Part shown: positions 1 through 8,427 of the stretch, one piece after another
Numbering within the stretch: position 1 is the stretch's first letter
Layout of the letters: each line of letters starts with the position of its first letter
Assembly (NCBI RefSeq): GCF_003044445.1
Contig: NZ_POWX01000005.1
Location: 1-64,000, forward strand
Direction: 5' to 3'
Origin: Neisseria mucosa
GTDB taxonomy: Bacteria; Pseudomonadota; Gammaproteobacteria; Burkholderiales; Neisseriaceae
Length of the DNA: 64,000 bases
Translations under genes and position numbers: made by a program
Notes under the pieces: model-generated
The model's database searches: none
The model's input: only the letters and a program-made list of their open reading frames with translations
Told to the model about the DNA's origin: nothing

Positions 1-788
1 GCGGCCTGAACGACAAAGCCGTGGCAGGCAAAGCAGGTTCGGCTGCCGCCGCGAACAAAGTCGCCGGCGTCGTTACCGTCGGCAACGGCACGGACGAGAC
101 CCGTCAGGTACAAGGTGTGGCGGCAGGTGTGGTATCGGCGGATTCTACCGATGCGATCAACGGCAGCCAGTTGTATTACACCAACCAGGCGATTGCCAAC
201 GTAGCGACACAAGCGACAGCGGCGAAAACCGAAGTTACCGCAGGTAAGAATGTCGTTGTTAACCAAACGACCGGCAACAGCGGTCAGACCGTGTACAACG
301 TTGCGACTACCGATAAACTCGACGTAACCAGCGTGACCGCAGGCGGTGTAACCGTTAACGCGCAAGGTGTCAGCATCGCTGCTCCGACCGCCCATAATCC
401 GGCGAATACCGTCAGCCTCAGCCCGATTGGTCTGAACAACGGCGGACAACGCATCACCAACGTCGCTCCGGCGAAAGAAGGTACGGATGCTGTCAACCTG
501 AACCAGCTTGCCGGCATGGGTAATGCTCTGCAAAACAACATCGAACGCGTCGGCAAAAAAGCCTACGCAGGTGTAGCGGGTGCGATTGCACAAGGCTCGA
601 TTCCGCAAGTAACCCGTCCGGGTGCGACCGGTATCGGCGTGGGTAGCGGCTACTACGGTGGTCAATCCGCCATGGCAATCGGCGTGTCTGCGATGAGCGA
701 CGGCGGTAACTGGGTTGTTAAAGGCAACTTCTCCGCCAACACAGACGGCCACGTCGGTGTCGGAGCAGGTGCGTTGTACCAGTGGTAA
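1..788 (+). CDS. Trimeric autotransporter adhesin, C-terminal part (YadA/Hia/NhhA type), 5' end outside window
   Basis: This is the 3' end of a surface adhesin of the trimeric autotransporter (type Vc secretion) family; the reading frame is already open at base 3. The visible part has Ala/Gly/Val-rich stalk repeats with the typical neck wording DAINGSQLY, then a coiled-coil segment (NLNQLAGMGNALQNN). It ends in the YadA-type membrane anchor: a helix with KKAYAGVAGAIA, four predicted beta strands (GSGYYGGQSAMAIGVS, then WVVKGNFSAN and HVGVGAGALYQW) and a terminal Trp, as expected for a trimeric outer-membrane barrel. The anchor is complete, so the protein is probably functional if the 5' part is intact. 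Head domain and ligand cannot be judged from this window. Confidence 0.9.
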   Translation, partial: GLNDKAVAGKAGSAAAANKVAGVVTVGNGTDETRQVQGVAAGVVSADSTDAINGSQLYYTNQAIANVATQATAAKTEVTAGKNVVVNQTTGNSGQTVYNVATTDKLDVTSVTAGGVTVNAQGVSIAAPTAHNPANTVSLSPIGLNNGGQRITNVAPAKEGTDAVNLNQLAGMGNALQNNIERVGKKAYAGVAGAIAQGSIPQVTRPGATGIGVGSGYYGGQSAMAIGVSAMSDGGNWVVKGNFSANTDGHVGVGAGALYQW

Positions 789-816
789 GCTAACGGCTCT
801 TAGCTGAAGCAAAGCA

Positions 817-858
817 AAGGTCGTCTGAAATCCAAACAGGGTTTCAGACGACCTTTTT
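817..858 (+). terminator. Inverted DUS pair terminator after the adhesin gene
   Basis: AGGTCGTCTGAAA at 818 pairs with its reverse complement ending at 854, with a short loop, and is followed by a T run. This is a typical neisserial DUS-hairpin rho-independent terminator. Confidence 0.8.
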
Positions 859-980
859 TATATTTTGTAGGGGATAAATTAGTTTTATTTGAAATTCATG
901 GCTGGAAGGATGAAGGAAGTTTTTCTTCTGAAATCTAAAGCAACATCACGACTTTTTCAGACGACCTTTGGTGATTCAAT

Positions 981-1952
981 TTACCAAATCCCTGTAAATA
1001 TTTTTTCCGCCCGCCAAAATTTCCAACGAGATTTGGGTGTGAGTGTTAATACGCCGCCGTTTTCCCCATCGGTCGTCAAGGTCAGGTTTTTCAGACGACC
1101 TGTGTGCAGCGCCTGCCAAATCGGGTCGAACCAGCGTTGTTCCCAATCCTGCAAAATATCTTGGTAGGTCAGTACGTCTGCCGTCAATCCGGTAACGGCC
1201 AAATCATCCATAAAAATGACGGCAGTGTCTGTTCTTGTTTCTTGCATCCAAGAGGCAAAGGCGCGAAAGTCGTATGGTGCATCTATGCGGCCGGAGGCAA
1301 ATTGCGCCCACGGGCTGTCGGAGAATAGGGAGGGTGATTGCTGCGTCCCTTGAATATCGTGCCACAGCCACAGACCGTTTATCGGCGGTGTTCCGAGTTG
1401 GTTGCGAATGTTGTTGATCGGGTGTTGGTGCAGCCACATTTGGATTTCCGTCTGCTTGGCCAACCATTGTCCGCTATCTTTGCCTGATGCTTGTTCAGAC
1501 GACCCCATTTGTCCGTAAATATCTAATGCAGGCTTAATTTGCCAGTCTTGCGGATTGGGTAATAAGACAAGCCACAAATCGGGGCGAACAGAGACGAACC
1601 GCCAACCCTCGTCCTGATAAAAATCAGACAGTTCGCGACATAATTCATCTGCCTCGTCAGTAGCAATACCGATATATTCGCCACCAACGACGCTGACTTG
1701 GTGCAAACCCATCTGCTGCCATAGCGGGGAAGCCAGTGCGGCAGGTTGTTGCTGTGGAACGTTTGCAGCAGTTTTTGCGTGTTCGAGCAGACTGCCGTCC
1801 CATAAATAACGCCCGTAAAATTCTGATGTTTCAACTGCTTGTTTGTGTAAATGTCCGAAGCGCAGCAGACGGTTGAAGGCGGGCAGGGTAAGAGATGGGA
1901 CGGATTCGTCGCTTTGGCGGTTCAGCGACGGAATGGCAAGGGTCAGGTTCAT
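981..1952 (-). CDS. RpfE-like conserved protein (COG4255 type)
   Basis: A conserved betaproteobacterial cytoplasmic protein often mislabelled phosphoglycerate mutase or RpfE-type regulator; its biochemical role is unknown to me. Family-like features are the N-terminal LAIPSLN segment with LPAFNRLLRFG, a central block in which acidic residues precede a D-x-W-R-F stretch, and the conserved TEIQMWLHQHP plus NGLWLWHDI motif near the middle. No signal peptide or membrane segment is seen. The start is uncertain: the open frame reaches a TTG at 2039, but I prefer the ATG at 1952, where family similarity begins. No good Shine-Dalgarno is visible for either. It is transcribed divergently from the M23 peptidase gene. 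Confidence 0.6.
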   Translation of the reverse strand: MNLTLAIPSLNRQSDESVPSLTLPAFNRLLRFGHLHKQAVETSEFYGRYLWDGSLLEHAKTAANVPQQQPAALASPLWQQMGLHQVSVVGGEYIGIATDEADELCRELSDFYQDEGWRFVSVRPDLWLVLLPNPQDWQIKPALDIYGQMGSSEQASGKDSGQWLAKQTEIQMWLHQHPINNIRNQLGTPPINGLWLWHDIQGTQQSPSLFSDSPWAQFASGRIDAPYDFRAFASWMQETRTDTAVIFMDDLAVTGLTADVLTYQDILQDWEQRWFDPIWQALHTGRLKNLTLTTDGENGGVLTLTPKSRWKFWRAEKIFTGIW

Positions 1953-2268
1953 GGCAGGCAGCAGGTTGGGAAAAAGCATCATTTTAAGGGAGAATACCGG
2001 CCATTCCCAAATGGCTATGGGATAGGGCGTTTGAAGCAATATACGCGATTGTGATATAATTACGGACGTAAATTTCAGAAAAAACGGGTGTAAATCAAAA
2101 CAATAGCCTTGATAATACGCCCTTGGTTCCCCATTGTGCTGTTTGCCGAACTATGAAAAAGGTCGTCTGAAAGACGGATAAATAGCAGACAGTCTTCTTT
2201 TAAATGAAAATCACATTGCCCGTGCGGATTGATAAAGCAGCCGCACCGCCGCATTAAAAGGATAATTC

Positions 2269-3591
2269 GTGATCGAAACAACCCGATTTCCCTTATTGCG
2301 CCGATTTTGGCACAACAAACCTATCCGCTGGTCTCTGTTGGGCATCCTTTTGCCCGTTTCCGGCGCGATGACTGCCTATGCAGTAACCGAACCTGTTCCC
2401 GAGTATCAAGGATTCAAAGTCGAGCGCGTTTCTGAAGAATTGCCGGCAGTTTATGTTGAAACCGGTAATTTTCAGTCCAGTTACTGGGCGCAAGAAGTTG
2501 TTCAGCAGGGCGACTCCCTCGCCGATGTGCTTACCCGCATGGGTGTGCCCCAAACCGACATCAAGCAAATCATGGCGAAAAACAGTGCGGAACGCGATAT
2601 GCAACATTTGCGCGCCAATCAGTCTGTCAATATCCGCATCGATGCTTCGGGACAAGTTACCGACGTACAGTTTTTCACGGATGAAGAGCTTGAGCGCAAC
2701 CTTGTCGCTTTGGAAAAAGTCAAAGGCAAATGGCAGGCTTCTACTTCAGAAGTGGATATGAAGACCATGCCGACCCTGCGTTCCGTCGTTGTCCGCACTT
2801 CCGCACGCGGTGCAATGGCGCAGGCGGAAATTCCTGTCGAAATCCGCGAGTCACTGAGCGAAATTTTCTCCGACGTACTGAGCTTGGAGGACTTGAAAGA
2901 AGGCGATGTAATACGATTGCTGTATGACAGCATGTATTTCCGCGGACAGCAGATGGGTACGGGTAATATTCTGGCGGCTGAAATCGTCAAAGGCGGTAAA
3001 AGCCATCAAGCCTATTACTACAGCCAGGGTAAAGGCGACGAAGAGAGCGGCAGCTATTATGATCAAAGCGGCAAATCGCTCCAGCAAAAAGCGGGCTTCA
3101 ACATTGAGCCTGTCGTCTATACGCGCATTTCATCCCCATTCGGTTACCGAGTCCACCCCGTTTTGCATACCGTCCGTATGCATACCGGTATTGACTACGC
3201 AGCTCCTTCCGGTACGCCGATTAAAGCGACCGCTGACGGTGTGATTACCTTCAAAGGCTGGAAGGGCGGCTACGGTAATACCGTTATGATCCGCCATTCT
3301 AACGGCGTTGAAACCTTATACGGGCATATGAGCGCGTTTACGCCTGCCCAAGGTACGGTGCGTGCAGGCGAAGTGATCGGATTCGTCGGTACGACGGGAC
3401 GTTCTACCGGTCCGCACCTGCACTATGAAGCACGCGTGAACAGTCAGCCTGTCAACCCGACTACGGTTGCCCTGCCGACACCTAAGCTGACACCAACCAA
3501 CATGGCTGCGTTCCGTCAGCAGCAGAAATCGGCAAATACCATACTTGCCTCTGTCCGCGGGCTGCCTGTTTCTGTGGCACAATTGGATTAA
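2269..3591 (+). CDS. M23-family peptidoglycan metallopeptidase (Mpg-like)
   Basis: A periplasmic, membrane-anchored zinc peptidase that probably cleaves peptide cross-links in peptidoglycan; it resembles the gonococcal enzyme Mpg (NGO1686), which is tied to piliation and survival of oxidative killing. An N-terminal transmembrane segment (about residues 19-40) is followed by LysM/OapA- and Csd3-like regions (WAQEVVQQGDSLADVL), then a C-terminal M23 domain. The zinc motif H-T-G-I-D starts at about residue 305, and H-L-H lies at about 383-385, so the catalytic set is complete. The 440-residue length fits the family. Translation starts at GTG 2269. A DUS hairpin follows the stop. No partner gene lies in the same operon. 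Confidence 0.85.
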   Translation: MIETTRFPLLRRFWHNKPIRWSLLGILLPVSGAMTAYAVTEPVPEYQGFKVERVSEELPAVYVETGNFQSSYWAQEVVQQGDSLADVLTRMGVPQTDIKQIMAKNSAERDMQHLRANQSVNIRIDASGQVTDVQFFTDEELERNLVALEKVKGKWQASTSEVDMKTMPTLRSVVVRTSARGAMAQAEIPVEIRESLSEIFSDVLSLEDLKEGDVIRLLYDSMYFRGQQMGTGNILAAEIVKGGKSHQAYYYSQGKGDEESGSYYDQSGKSLQQKAGFNIEPVVYTRISSPFGYRVHPVLHTVRMHTGIDYAAPSGTPIKATADGVITFKGWKGGYGNTVMIRHSNGVETLYGHMSAFTPAQGTVRAGEVIGFVGTTGRSTGPHLHYEARVNSQPVNPTTVALPTPKLTPTNMAAFRQQQKSANTILASVRGLPVSVAQLD

Positions 3592-3626
3592 TCAGGCTGC
3601 CCATATAGTATTGGGGTATGCTTTAA

Positions 3627-3668
3627 AAGGTCGTCTGAAAACCAGGTTTAAGGTTTTCGGACGGCCTT
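3627..3668 (+). terminator. Imperfect DUS hairpin terminator after the M23 peptidase
   Basis: AGGTCGTCTGAAAACC pairs with a downstream copy that reads GGTTTTCGGACGGCCTT. The second arm carries two changes and matches the AG-DUS form (AGGCCGTCTGAA-like) rather than AGGTCGTCTGAA. Confidence 0.65.
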
Positions 3669-4044
3669 TCGCATTGGAATGGATACGAAAACTTTTTCCA
3701 GTTCATACGGCTTGAGGCAAGTTGCTTGGGAGTGACTTTCAAATAACAGAATGACCCAGAATCTCAATGATAAATTGATAGGAAATTTAAACGGAAATAT
3801 CAGTCGGTTATTTATGCGAGAGAGATGTAGAGATACGTATTTGTTGTCATTTTGAAACATGTCTTCATGGCGGGAAGTACGTTCGTTTTTGAGCAAGAAC
3901 GGCAGGTAACGTTTTTATTTTATGTGTTATGTTGTGTGATTGCCATAAGAGACTTGTTATCAAAAAAGGTCGTCTGAAACCGAATTTGAGGTTTCAGACG
4001 ACCTTTTCGTTTTTGATAAGGGTGTGCAGTTTTTAGCGTTTCTT
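3669..4044. other. Gene-free stretch between the M23 peptidase and yhhQ
   Basis: No convincing coding region is visible on either strand; short open frames here lack Shine-Dalgarno signals and family features. The only structure seen is the DUS hairpin at 3964-4007, close to the 3' end of yhhQ. Confidence 0.6.
3964..4007. terminator. DUS hairpin, probable yhhQ terminator
   Basis: AAAAGGTCGTCTGAAACC and GGTTTCAGACGACCTTTT pair around a short loop. Flanking A and T runs allow termination in both directions. It lies just past the stop codon of the minus-strand transporter gene. Confidence 0.75.
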
Positions 4045-4728
4045 TCAGTTTTCTTGTAAAGAAACCGTCTGTTTGGTAGGGGGAGCAGGATGCAGTGCAG
4101 TCAGCTTCTTCGTCAAGATATTCAAAATCACGCCATAGGCAGGCAGGAAGAAGAGGGTGCAGATGGTGAGTTTGAACAGGTAATCGACAAAAGCGATGCC
4201 CTGCCAGTTTGCTGCCATAAATTCATCGCTGCTTGCGTAAAAGGCAATGGCGAAAAATACCAATGTATCCAGGGCGTTGCCGATGACGGTTGATGCGGTC
4301 GGGGCGATCCACCACGCTTTCAGACGACGTAATTTGTTGAACACAAAAATATCAAGGATTTGTCCGAGTGCGTAAGCGGCAAAGCTGGCTAAGGCGATGC
4401 GTCCGACAAAGGTATTGAATTCGAATAGCGCGCCTAAGCCCGTCCAACTGCCGTCGTGGAACAAAACGGAAAAGATGTAGGAAAGCAAAAGGGCGGGGAA
4501 CATGACCCAAAAGATAATCCGCCGTGCCAAGTGCGAACCGAAAATGCGGACGGTCAGGTCGGTGGCAAGGAAAATGAAGGGAAAGGAAAACGCGCCCCAA
4601 GTGGTGTGGATGCCGAAAATTTGGAAGGGGAACTGCACCAAATAGTTGCTGGTAGCGATGATGAGGATATGGAAAAGCACCAGCCAGAAGAGTGCCTTCT
4701 GTTGTTGCGCTGTTGTAAATTCGTACAT
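4045..4728 (-). CDS. yhhQ: Queuosine precursor transporter (YhhQ family)
   Basis: An inner-membrane transporter of the YhhQ/Vut_1 family, which imports queuosine precursors such as preQ0/preQ1. The 227-residue protein has about six hydrophobic segments, starting with ALFWLVLFHILIIATSNYLV, and carries family-like stretches WGAFSFPFIFLATDL and GNALDTLVFFAIAF. It lies 75 bases downstream of queF on the same strand. That pairing, together with the preQ1 riboswitch before queF, supports a role in queuosine supply. A DUS hairpin in the gap may cut read-through, so co-transcription is likely but not certain. The start is the ATG at 4728. Confidence 0.85.
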   Translation of the reverse strand: MYEFTTAQQQKALFWLVLFHILIIATSNYLVQFPFQIFGIHTTWGAFSFPFIFLATDLTVRIFGSHLARRIIFWVMFPALLLSYIFSVLFHDGSWTGLGALFEFNTFVGRIALASFAAYALGQILDIFVFNKLRRLKAWWIAPTASTVIGNALDTLVFFAIAFYASSDEFMAANWQGIAFVDYLFKLTICTLFFLPAYGVILNILTKKLTALHPAPPTKQTVSLQEN

Positions 4729-4747
4729 GGAAATCTTTCGGAAAGGC

Positions 4748-4784
4748 TTTCAGACGACCTTCTCATGAAAAAGGTCGTCTGAAA
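4748..4784. repeat. Inverted DUS pair between queF and yhhQ
   Basis: CTTTCAGACGACCTT and AAGGTCGTCTGAAAA face each other over a short loop. No clear T run follows on either strand, so it may be an uptake-signal pair or a weak attenuator inside the queF-yhhQ unit rather than a full terminator. Confidence 0.6.
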
Positions 4785-4803
4785 ATGCGTAAAAGGGGAT
4801 GGA

Positions 4804-5277
4804 TTATTGTCTGTCGTGTTCGAACAGGCGTTTGCGTGCCAGTGTTTCAAACTCGGTACCTGCTTTGCCGTAATTGGCAAAGGGATGAATGGCGATGCCG
4901 CCGCGCGGTGTAAATTCGCCGAAAACTTCGATGTATTTCGGATCCATCAGGGCAATCAGGTCTTTCATGATGATGTTGACGCAGTCTTCATGGAAATCGC
5001 CGTGGTTGCGGAAGCTGAAGAGGTAGAGTTTCAGGGATTTGCTTTCCACCATTTTGATGTGCGGGATGTAGCGGATGTAGATGGTGGCAAAGTCGGGCTG
5101 CCCGGTCATGGGGCAGAGGCTGGTGAATTCGGGACAGACGAACTTGACGAAATAGTCGTTGTCGGGATGTTTGTTGTCGAATGCTTCGAGAATTTCGGGA
5201 GCGTAGCCGGTCGGATATTGGGTTTTTTGATTGCCCAAAAGCGAGATGCCTTGCAGCTCTTCGGTATTGCGGGACAT
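4804..5277 (-). CDS. queF: NADPH-dependent 7-cyano-7-deazaguanine reductase
   Basis: QueF reduces preQ0 to preQ1 in the synthesis of the tRNA base queuosine. The 157-residue protein is the short unimodular type. The catalytic Cys lies in FTSLCPMTGQPD (Cys55, Asp62), the NADPH-binding QueF motif E-S-K-S-L-K is present, and FHED holds the substrate-site His and Glu. The ATG at 5277 follows the AAGGA that forms the last part of a preQ1-I riboswitch, so translation is probably repressed by the product. The transporter gene yhhQ lies downstream on the same strand. Confidence 0.95.
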   Translation of the reverse strand: MSRNTEELQGISLLGNQKTQYPTGYAPEILEAFDNKHPDNDYFVKFVCPEFTSLCPMTGQPDFATIYIRYIPHIKMVESKSLKLYLFSFRNHGDFHEDCVNIIMKDLIALMDPKYIEVFGEFTPRGGIAIHPFANYGKAGTEFETLARKRLFEHDRQ

Positions 5278-5284
5278 GAGGGTT

Positions 5285-5320
5285 TCCTTAGTTTTTTAAT
5301 GTGGGAGGTTTTCGAACCAC
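5285..5320 (-). promoter_or_regulatory. preQ1-I riboswitch controlling queF
   Basis: Read on the minus strand, the leader has GTGG pairing with CCAC (P1) around a loop with TTCGAAAACCT, followed by the A-rich tail ATTAAAAAACTAAGGA. This is almost the same wording as the Bacillus preQ1-I aptamer (GG-TTC loop, CCC/CCUC, AAAAAACUAAGG). Loop C residues can pair with the tail AGG, which is also the queF Shine-Dalgarno. Ligand binding should therefore hide the ribosome site and lower queF translation. Confidence 0.9.
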
Positions 5321-5787
5321 GAAGGGTGGATTGTAATATAAGGCAGGGGTGATGTGTAACCTTTATGCAGCATCGGAGATCGTCTGAAGATATTCGCAAT
5401 TAAACGATTTGAATTGTAACCGCAATTTTAAAAAATGATTAAAAATGTAATTTTTCAAATGATTGCTTTATTTTCAGCTTATTTCTGTCAATTGCGGGTA
5501 AATGAGGCTATGTGGTAAGAACTAAGCAGGTATCTGAAAGTTCTAAGAGTCGGTTTGATGGAAGACAAAAGTTGGTAGTTCGCTCGAATGCAAATAATGT
5601 TTTATGCATAAAAAGTACCACTCGTTATCAACTTTAACCGATTGTCAGATTTTCATCAGAAGAATAGTCAATTAGATTAGTATGTTCACATAAAATAAAT
5701 ATTTGGTATTTTGATTCAATGATTTTTTCATCGTTGCTCTCATCGGAGGGGGTGGCGATTGAAGTTGGTAATTAAGAGGAATAAACC
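5321..5787. other. Intergenic region upstream of queF and the emrR-like gene
   Basis: This 467-base AT-rich stretch holds the divergent promoters of queF (minus) and the EmrR-like regulator (plus). No gene is visible. A lone DUS-like sequence (GATCGTCTGAAG) lies near 5378. I see no clear operator palindrome, although a MarR-family protein would be expected to bind here. Confidence 0.5.
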
Positions 5788-6282
5788 ATGAGTTTTTCAC
5801 AAACCGATTTGACCACGGCATTAAAAACCCTATCTGACCGCCTGCCTCAATTTTCCGAGCAGCAGACCAGGGCTGGGCGGATGTTGCGGGTCGTAACCGA
5901 ACGCCTCAGTTCGCATCTGAATGATAATCTGAAAGTATATGGCATCAATGAAAACCTCTGGTTTGCCTTGATGGCTGTTTACGTCAGCCCGAACAGTGAA
6001 ATTTTGCCATCACGCTTGAGTGATTTGATGGATCTGACCCGTACCAGCGCAACCAGATTGTCGGACGAAATGGTTAGCCGAGGCTGGGTTGCACGCTATA
6101 TCAACCAGCAGGACCGCCGTCAGATTGTGCTAAAATTGACCCCCGAAGGTGAGGTTTTTATCCAAAAAGTATGGCCGCAGGTTTCCAGTACGAGCCAAGA
6201 GGCTTGGAAAGATTTCACCGATGAAGATTATAACCAGTTGCAATATTTGTTGGGTAAGCTGCTGCGCCGGCTGGAGGGCTAA
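5788..6282 (+). CDS. MarR-family transcriptional regulator, EmrR/MprA-like
   Basis: A 164-residue winged-helix repressor resembling E. coli EmrR (MprA), which represses the emrAB multidrug pump until drugs bind. The match to EmrR runs through GINENLWFALM, the recognition-helix region TRTSATRLSDEMVSRGWV and the wing DRRQIVLKLTPEGE. It is more like EmrR than neisserial FarR. The next gene, an outer-membrane efflux lipoprotein, starts about 50 bases after its stop, so the two are probably co-transcribed and the regulator likely controls both. The start is the ATG at 5788, behind a purine-rich AAGAGGAATAAACC. Confidence 0.85.
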   Translation: MSFSQTDLTTALKTLSDRLPQFSEQQTRAGRMLRVVTERLSSHLNDNLKVYGINENLWFALMAVYVSPNSEILPSRLSDLMDLTRTSATRLSDEMVSRGWVARYINQQDRRQIVLKLTPEGEVFIQKVWPQVSSTSQEAWKDFTDEDYNQLQYLLGKLLRRLEG

Positions 6283-6332
6283 TAAAGCGGATGCAGGATG
6301 TGGCGGATACCGATGATAAAACGGAGTATTCC

Positions 6333-7781
6333 ATGAAAGCCAATCCCTACAAACAGGGAATCTGTATCGCTACCGCCATTCTACTTTCTGCCTGCGCTCA
6401 ATTCGGTAAACAGGCTCCTTTGGAAGAACCTACCAATTACGGGCTATCTGAGGGTAGGTCAGCAGCCATAGTTCAAGATGCGTGGTGGATGCAACTGAAC
6501 GACCAAAAACTTAACCAATTAGTTGCACTCTCTATCCGTAATGCTCCCGATTTGCGTATTGCTAAGGCACGCTTCGAACAAGCACAAGCGCAGCTGGGAA
6601 TAACTGAAGCTGCAAGCAAAATGCAAATCGGGTTGTCCGCGCGAGGGGCGGGAGCATATGTTGCTCCTAAGCCTCCATCCGGTCATATTGATACTGACCA
6701 TACCTTATTATTGGCAAATACTGCTTTACAGGGTACTTGGTCGTTTGATTTTTGGGGTAAGAACCGGAAACAGGCTGCGTCCATATTAGGAAAGCGTAAG
6801 GCCATTCTGTACGAGGCTCATCAAACGCGCATTGATATCGCTAATGCGGTTGCATCACAATATTTCACATGGCAGATGTTGTTAATACAACAAAATCTAT
6901 TATCCGAGCGTATCGAAACCGTAGACAAGATGCAGCAACTGATGCGCAGAAGGATTAATGCCCGCTTGGCTTCTGCAGAATCGCTTTATCCGGTTGAAAT
7001 GCAACAGCAAAGTATGCAGTTGGAAAAGCTGGAGTTAGAGCGCCGAATTGCTAAAGTGCGTCATGCTTTAGCAATATTAAGCGGGACAACCCCTGATGGT
7101 TTATCTTTGTATATGCCTGAAAAAATGGCGGCAGTTCCCGTTGTTCCAGTCAATAAAATTCATGCAGATTTATTGGGCGCCCGCCCGGATATTGCTGCAC
7201 AAAAAGCTATGTTGGAATCTCGGTTCAATACGGTTAAAGCAACAGAAGCTGAGTTTTACCCCAATATAGAACTCAAAGTTTTGGCAGGTCTGGCACATAT
7301 TGATGCTTTTAATGTTGTACGAGGACGCACATCGGGTATGATCGGCGTACTTCCTGCCTTAAACCTGCCAATTTTTACTTCAGGAGCATTACAATCTAAG
7401 TTGGCAGGGCGGCGTGCTGAATATAACGAACAGGTAGCCCTTTATGACCGTACTGTTTTAAATGCTATGCGTGCTGCTGCTGATGCAGTTGTTGACTATC
7501 AAAATATGCAGAAACGACAAAGCGTTTGGGAAAAAATGCAGGAAACTGCTGAGAAAACGGTCCGTAACGCGAATAGTCGTGTCAATGCGGGATTAGATAA
7601 TGGTCTATCTGCTCTACAAAAACAGAACGAACTTCTCCAATTAAAAATGCAGAAAGCACAATATCAAGCCGAGTCATTGATTGCATGGAGCAATTTAAAT
7701 ACCCAATTGGGCGGAGGGTTTAAGCTTGAGCCTTTGGAACGAAATGTCTCAAAAAAAAGTACAGGTAAAAAAGTACGCTGA
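6333..7781 (+). CDS. Outer-membrane efflux lipoprotein (NodT/TolC family)
   Basis: An outer-membrane channel subunit for a tripartite drug efflux pump. A lipoprotein signal peptide ends in the lipobox L-S-A-C, followed by two OEP repeats. Repeat features include DAWWMQLNDQKLNQLV, TWSFDFWGKNRKQ, ARPDIAAQKAMLESRFNTVKA with EFYPNIEL, and LPIFTSGALQSKL. I chose ATG 6333 (GGAG six bases upstream, lipoprotein signal at once) over ATG 6291, which has poor initiation context. The upstream gene encodes an EmrR-like repressor. No membrane-fusion protein or inner-membrane pump gene follows within the next 600 bases, which is unusual for this kind of operon. Confidence 0.85.
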   Translation: MKANPYKQGICIATAILLSACAQFGKQAPLEEPTNYGLSEGRSAAIVQDAWWMQLNDQKLNQLVALSIRNAPDLRIAKARFEQAQAQLGITEAASKMQIGLSARGAGAYVAPKPPSGHIDTDHTLLLANTALQGTWSFDFWGKNRKQAASILGKRKAILYEAHQTRIDIANAVASQYFTWQMLLIQQNLLSERIETVDKMQQLMRRRINARLASAESLYPVEMQQQSMQLEKLELERRIAKVRHALAILSGTTPDGLSLYMPEKMAAVPVVPVNKIHADLLGARPDIAAQKAMLESRFNTVKATEAEFYPNIELKVLAGLAHIDAFNVVRGRTSGMIGVLPALNLPIFTSGALQSKLAGRRAEYNEQVALYDRTVLNAMRAAADAVVDYQNMQKRQSVWEKMQETAEKTVRNANSRVNAGLDNGLSALQKQNELLQLKMQKAQYQAESLIAWSNLNTQLGGGFKLEPLERNVSKKSTGKKVR

Positions 7782-8008
7782 GGAAAACAATGGCGGCTTG
7801 TTAATCAAGCTGCCATTTTGCTCTCTGTTGATTGCTGATAGGGTATAAGTGGACTAGTAACAATTAGGGAATGTAAAGAAAATTTTATAGAAATGCCAAT
7901 ATGATCTTCAATCAACTTACTATTTTAGTTTTCCCTTTGGTGTATTTGAATAATAGGGGCTGACTGTTTAGGAGCGATGACTAGATTTCAAATAATGTTT
8001 TGCTTGAG

Positions 8009-8055
8009 AAAAACACAAAACCCGTTACTTAAAAAGCAGCGGGTTTTGTGTTTTT
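8009..8055. terminator. Strong rho-independent terminator
   Basis: A long hairpin: AAAACACAAAACCCG pairs with CGGGTTTTGTGTTTT across a 16-base loop, ending in a T run. It suits termination of the efflux gene transcript and could work in both directions. Confidence 0.85.
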
Positions 8056-8360
8056 CGGTTTTGAGTATCTGATATAAGGGGAACGGTATGTCTCGTATAT
8101 GCGCACTCCGATGAGATAAAAAAATGAAGAGGGGAGAATCGTTGTTTAATGACTCGAAGCAGGACGGCATCCGAGTGATTGCTATTATATAATAATAGTA
8201 ATTATTATCAATAACAAATTTTTAAATTCAAGATAACTTTCTGAAAGATATGAAAATTATTTTTTAAATTTGAGTGAAGGCTAAAGTAAAAAATGAAAAT
8301 ATTAAGTATCTAACTGATTTTATTAGTGTTTGAATAAGATATTCTGAGCAGCCATTGGTT

Positions 8361-8405
8361 AAAATAAAGCGATCTTGCTACTTTAATAGCAAGACCGCTT
8401 TATTT
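8361..8405 (-). terminator. ponA terminator hairpin
   Basis: AAAATAAAGCGATCTTGCTA pairs, with one mismatch, with TAGCAAGACCGCTTTATTTT. It sits just past the ponA stop codon on the minus strand and has A/T runs on both sides. Confidence 0.85.
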
Positions 8406-8427
8406 TCAATAATTTAAAATTTTGGCT

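Larger units (their letters stand above)
7782..8427. other. Gene-free stretch between the efflux gene and ponA
   Basis: This 646-base AT-rich stretch between convergent genes contains two strong non-DUS terminator hairpins (8009-8055 and 8361-8405). I find no coding region with family features. It is the place where emrA/emrB-type pump genes might be expected but are absent. Confidence 0.6.

Noticed and set aside
493..678. Minus-strand open frame inside the adhesin gene
   Set aside because: Antisense to a repetitive coding region, with no start signal or family features.
889..1167. Plus-strand frame MKFMAGRMKEV... downstream of the adhesin
   Set aside because: No ribosome site fits, it overlaps the RpfE-like gene on the other strand and has unlikely composition.
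3648..3896. 82-codon minus-strand frame in the spacer after the M23 gene
   Set aside because: Starts inside a terminator hairpin region and shows no domain or Shine-Dalgarno.
4807..5352. 181-codon plus-strand frame opposite queF
   Set aside because: Antisense shadow of queF; queF has a riboswitch and complete active site.
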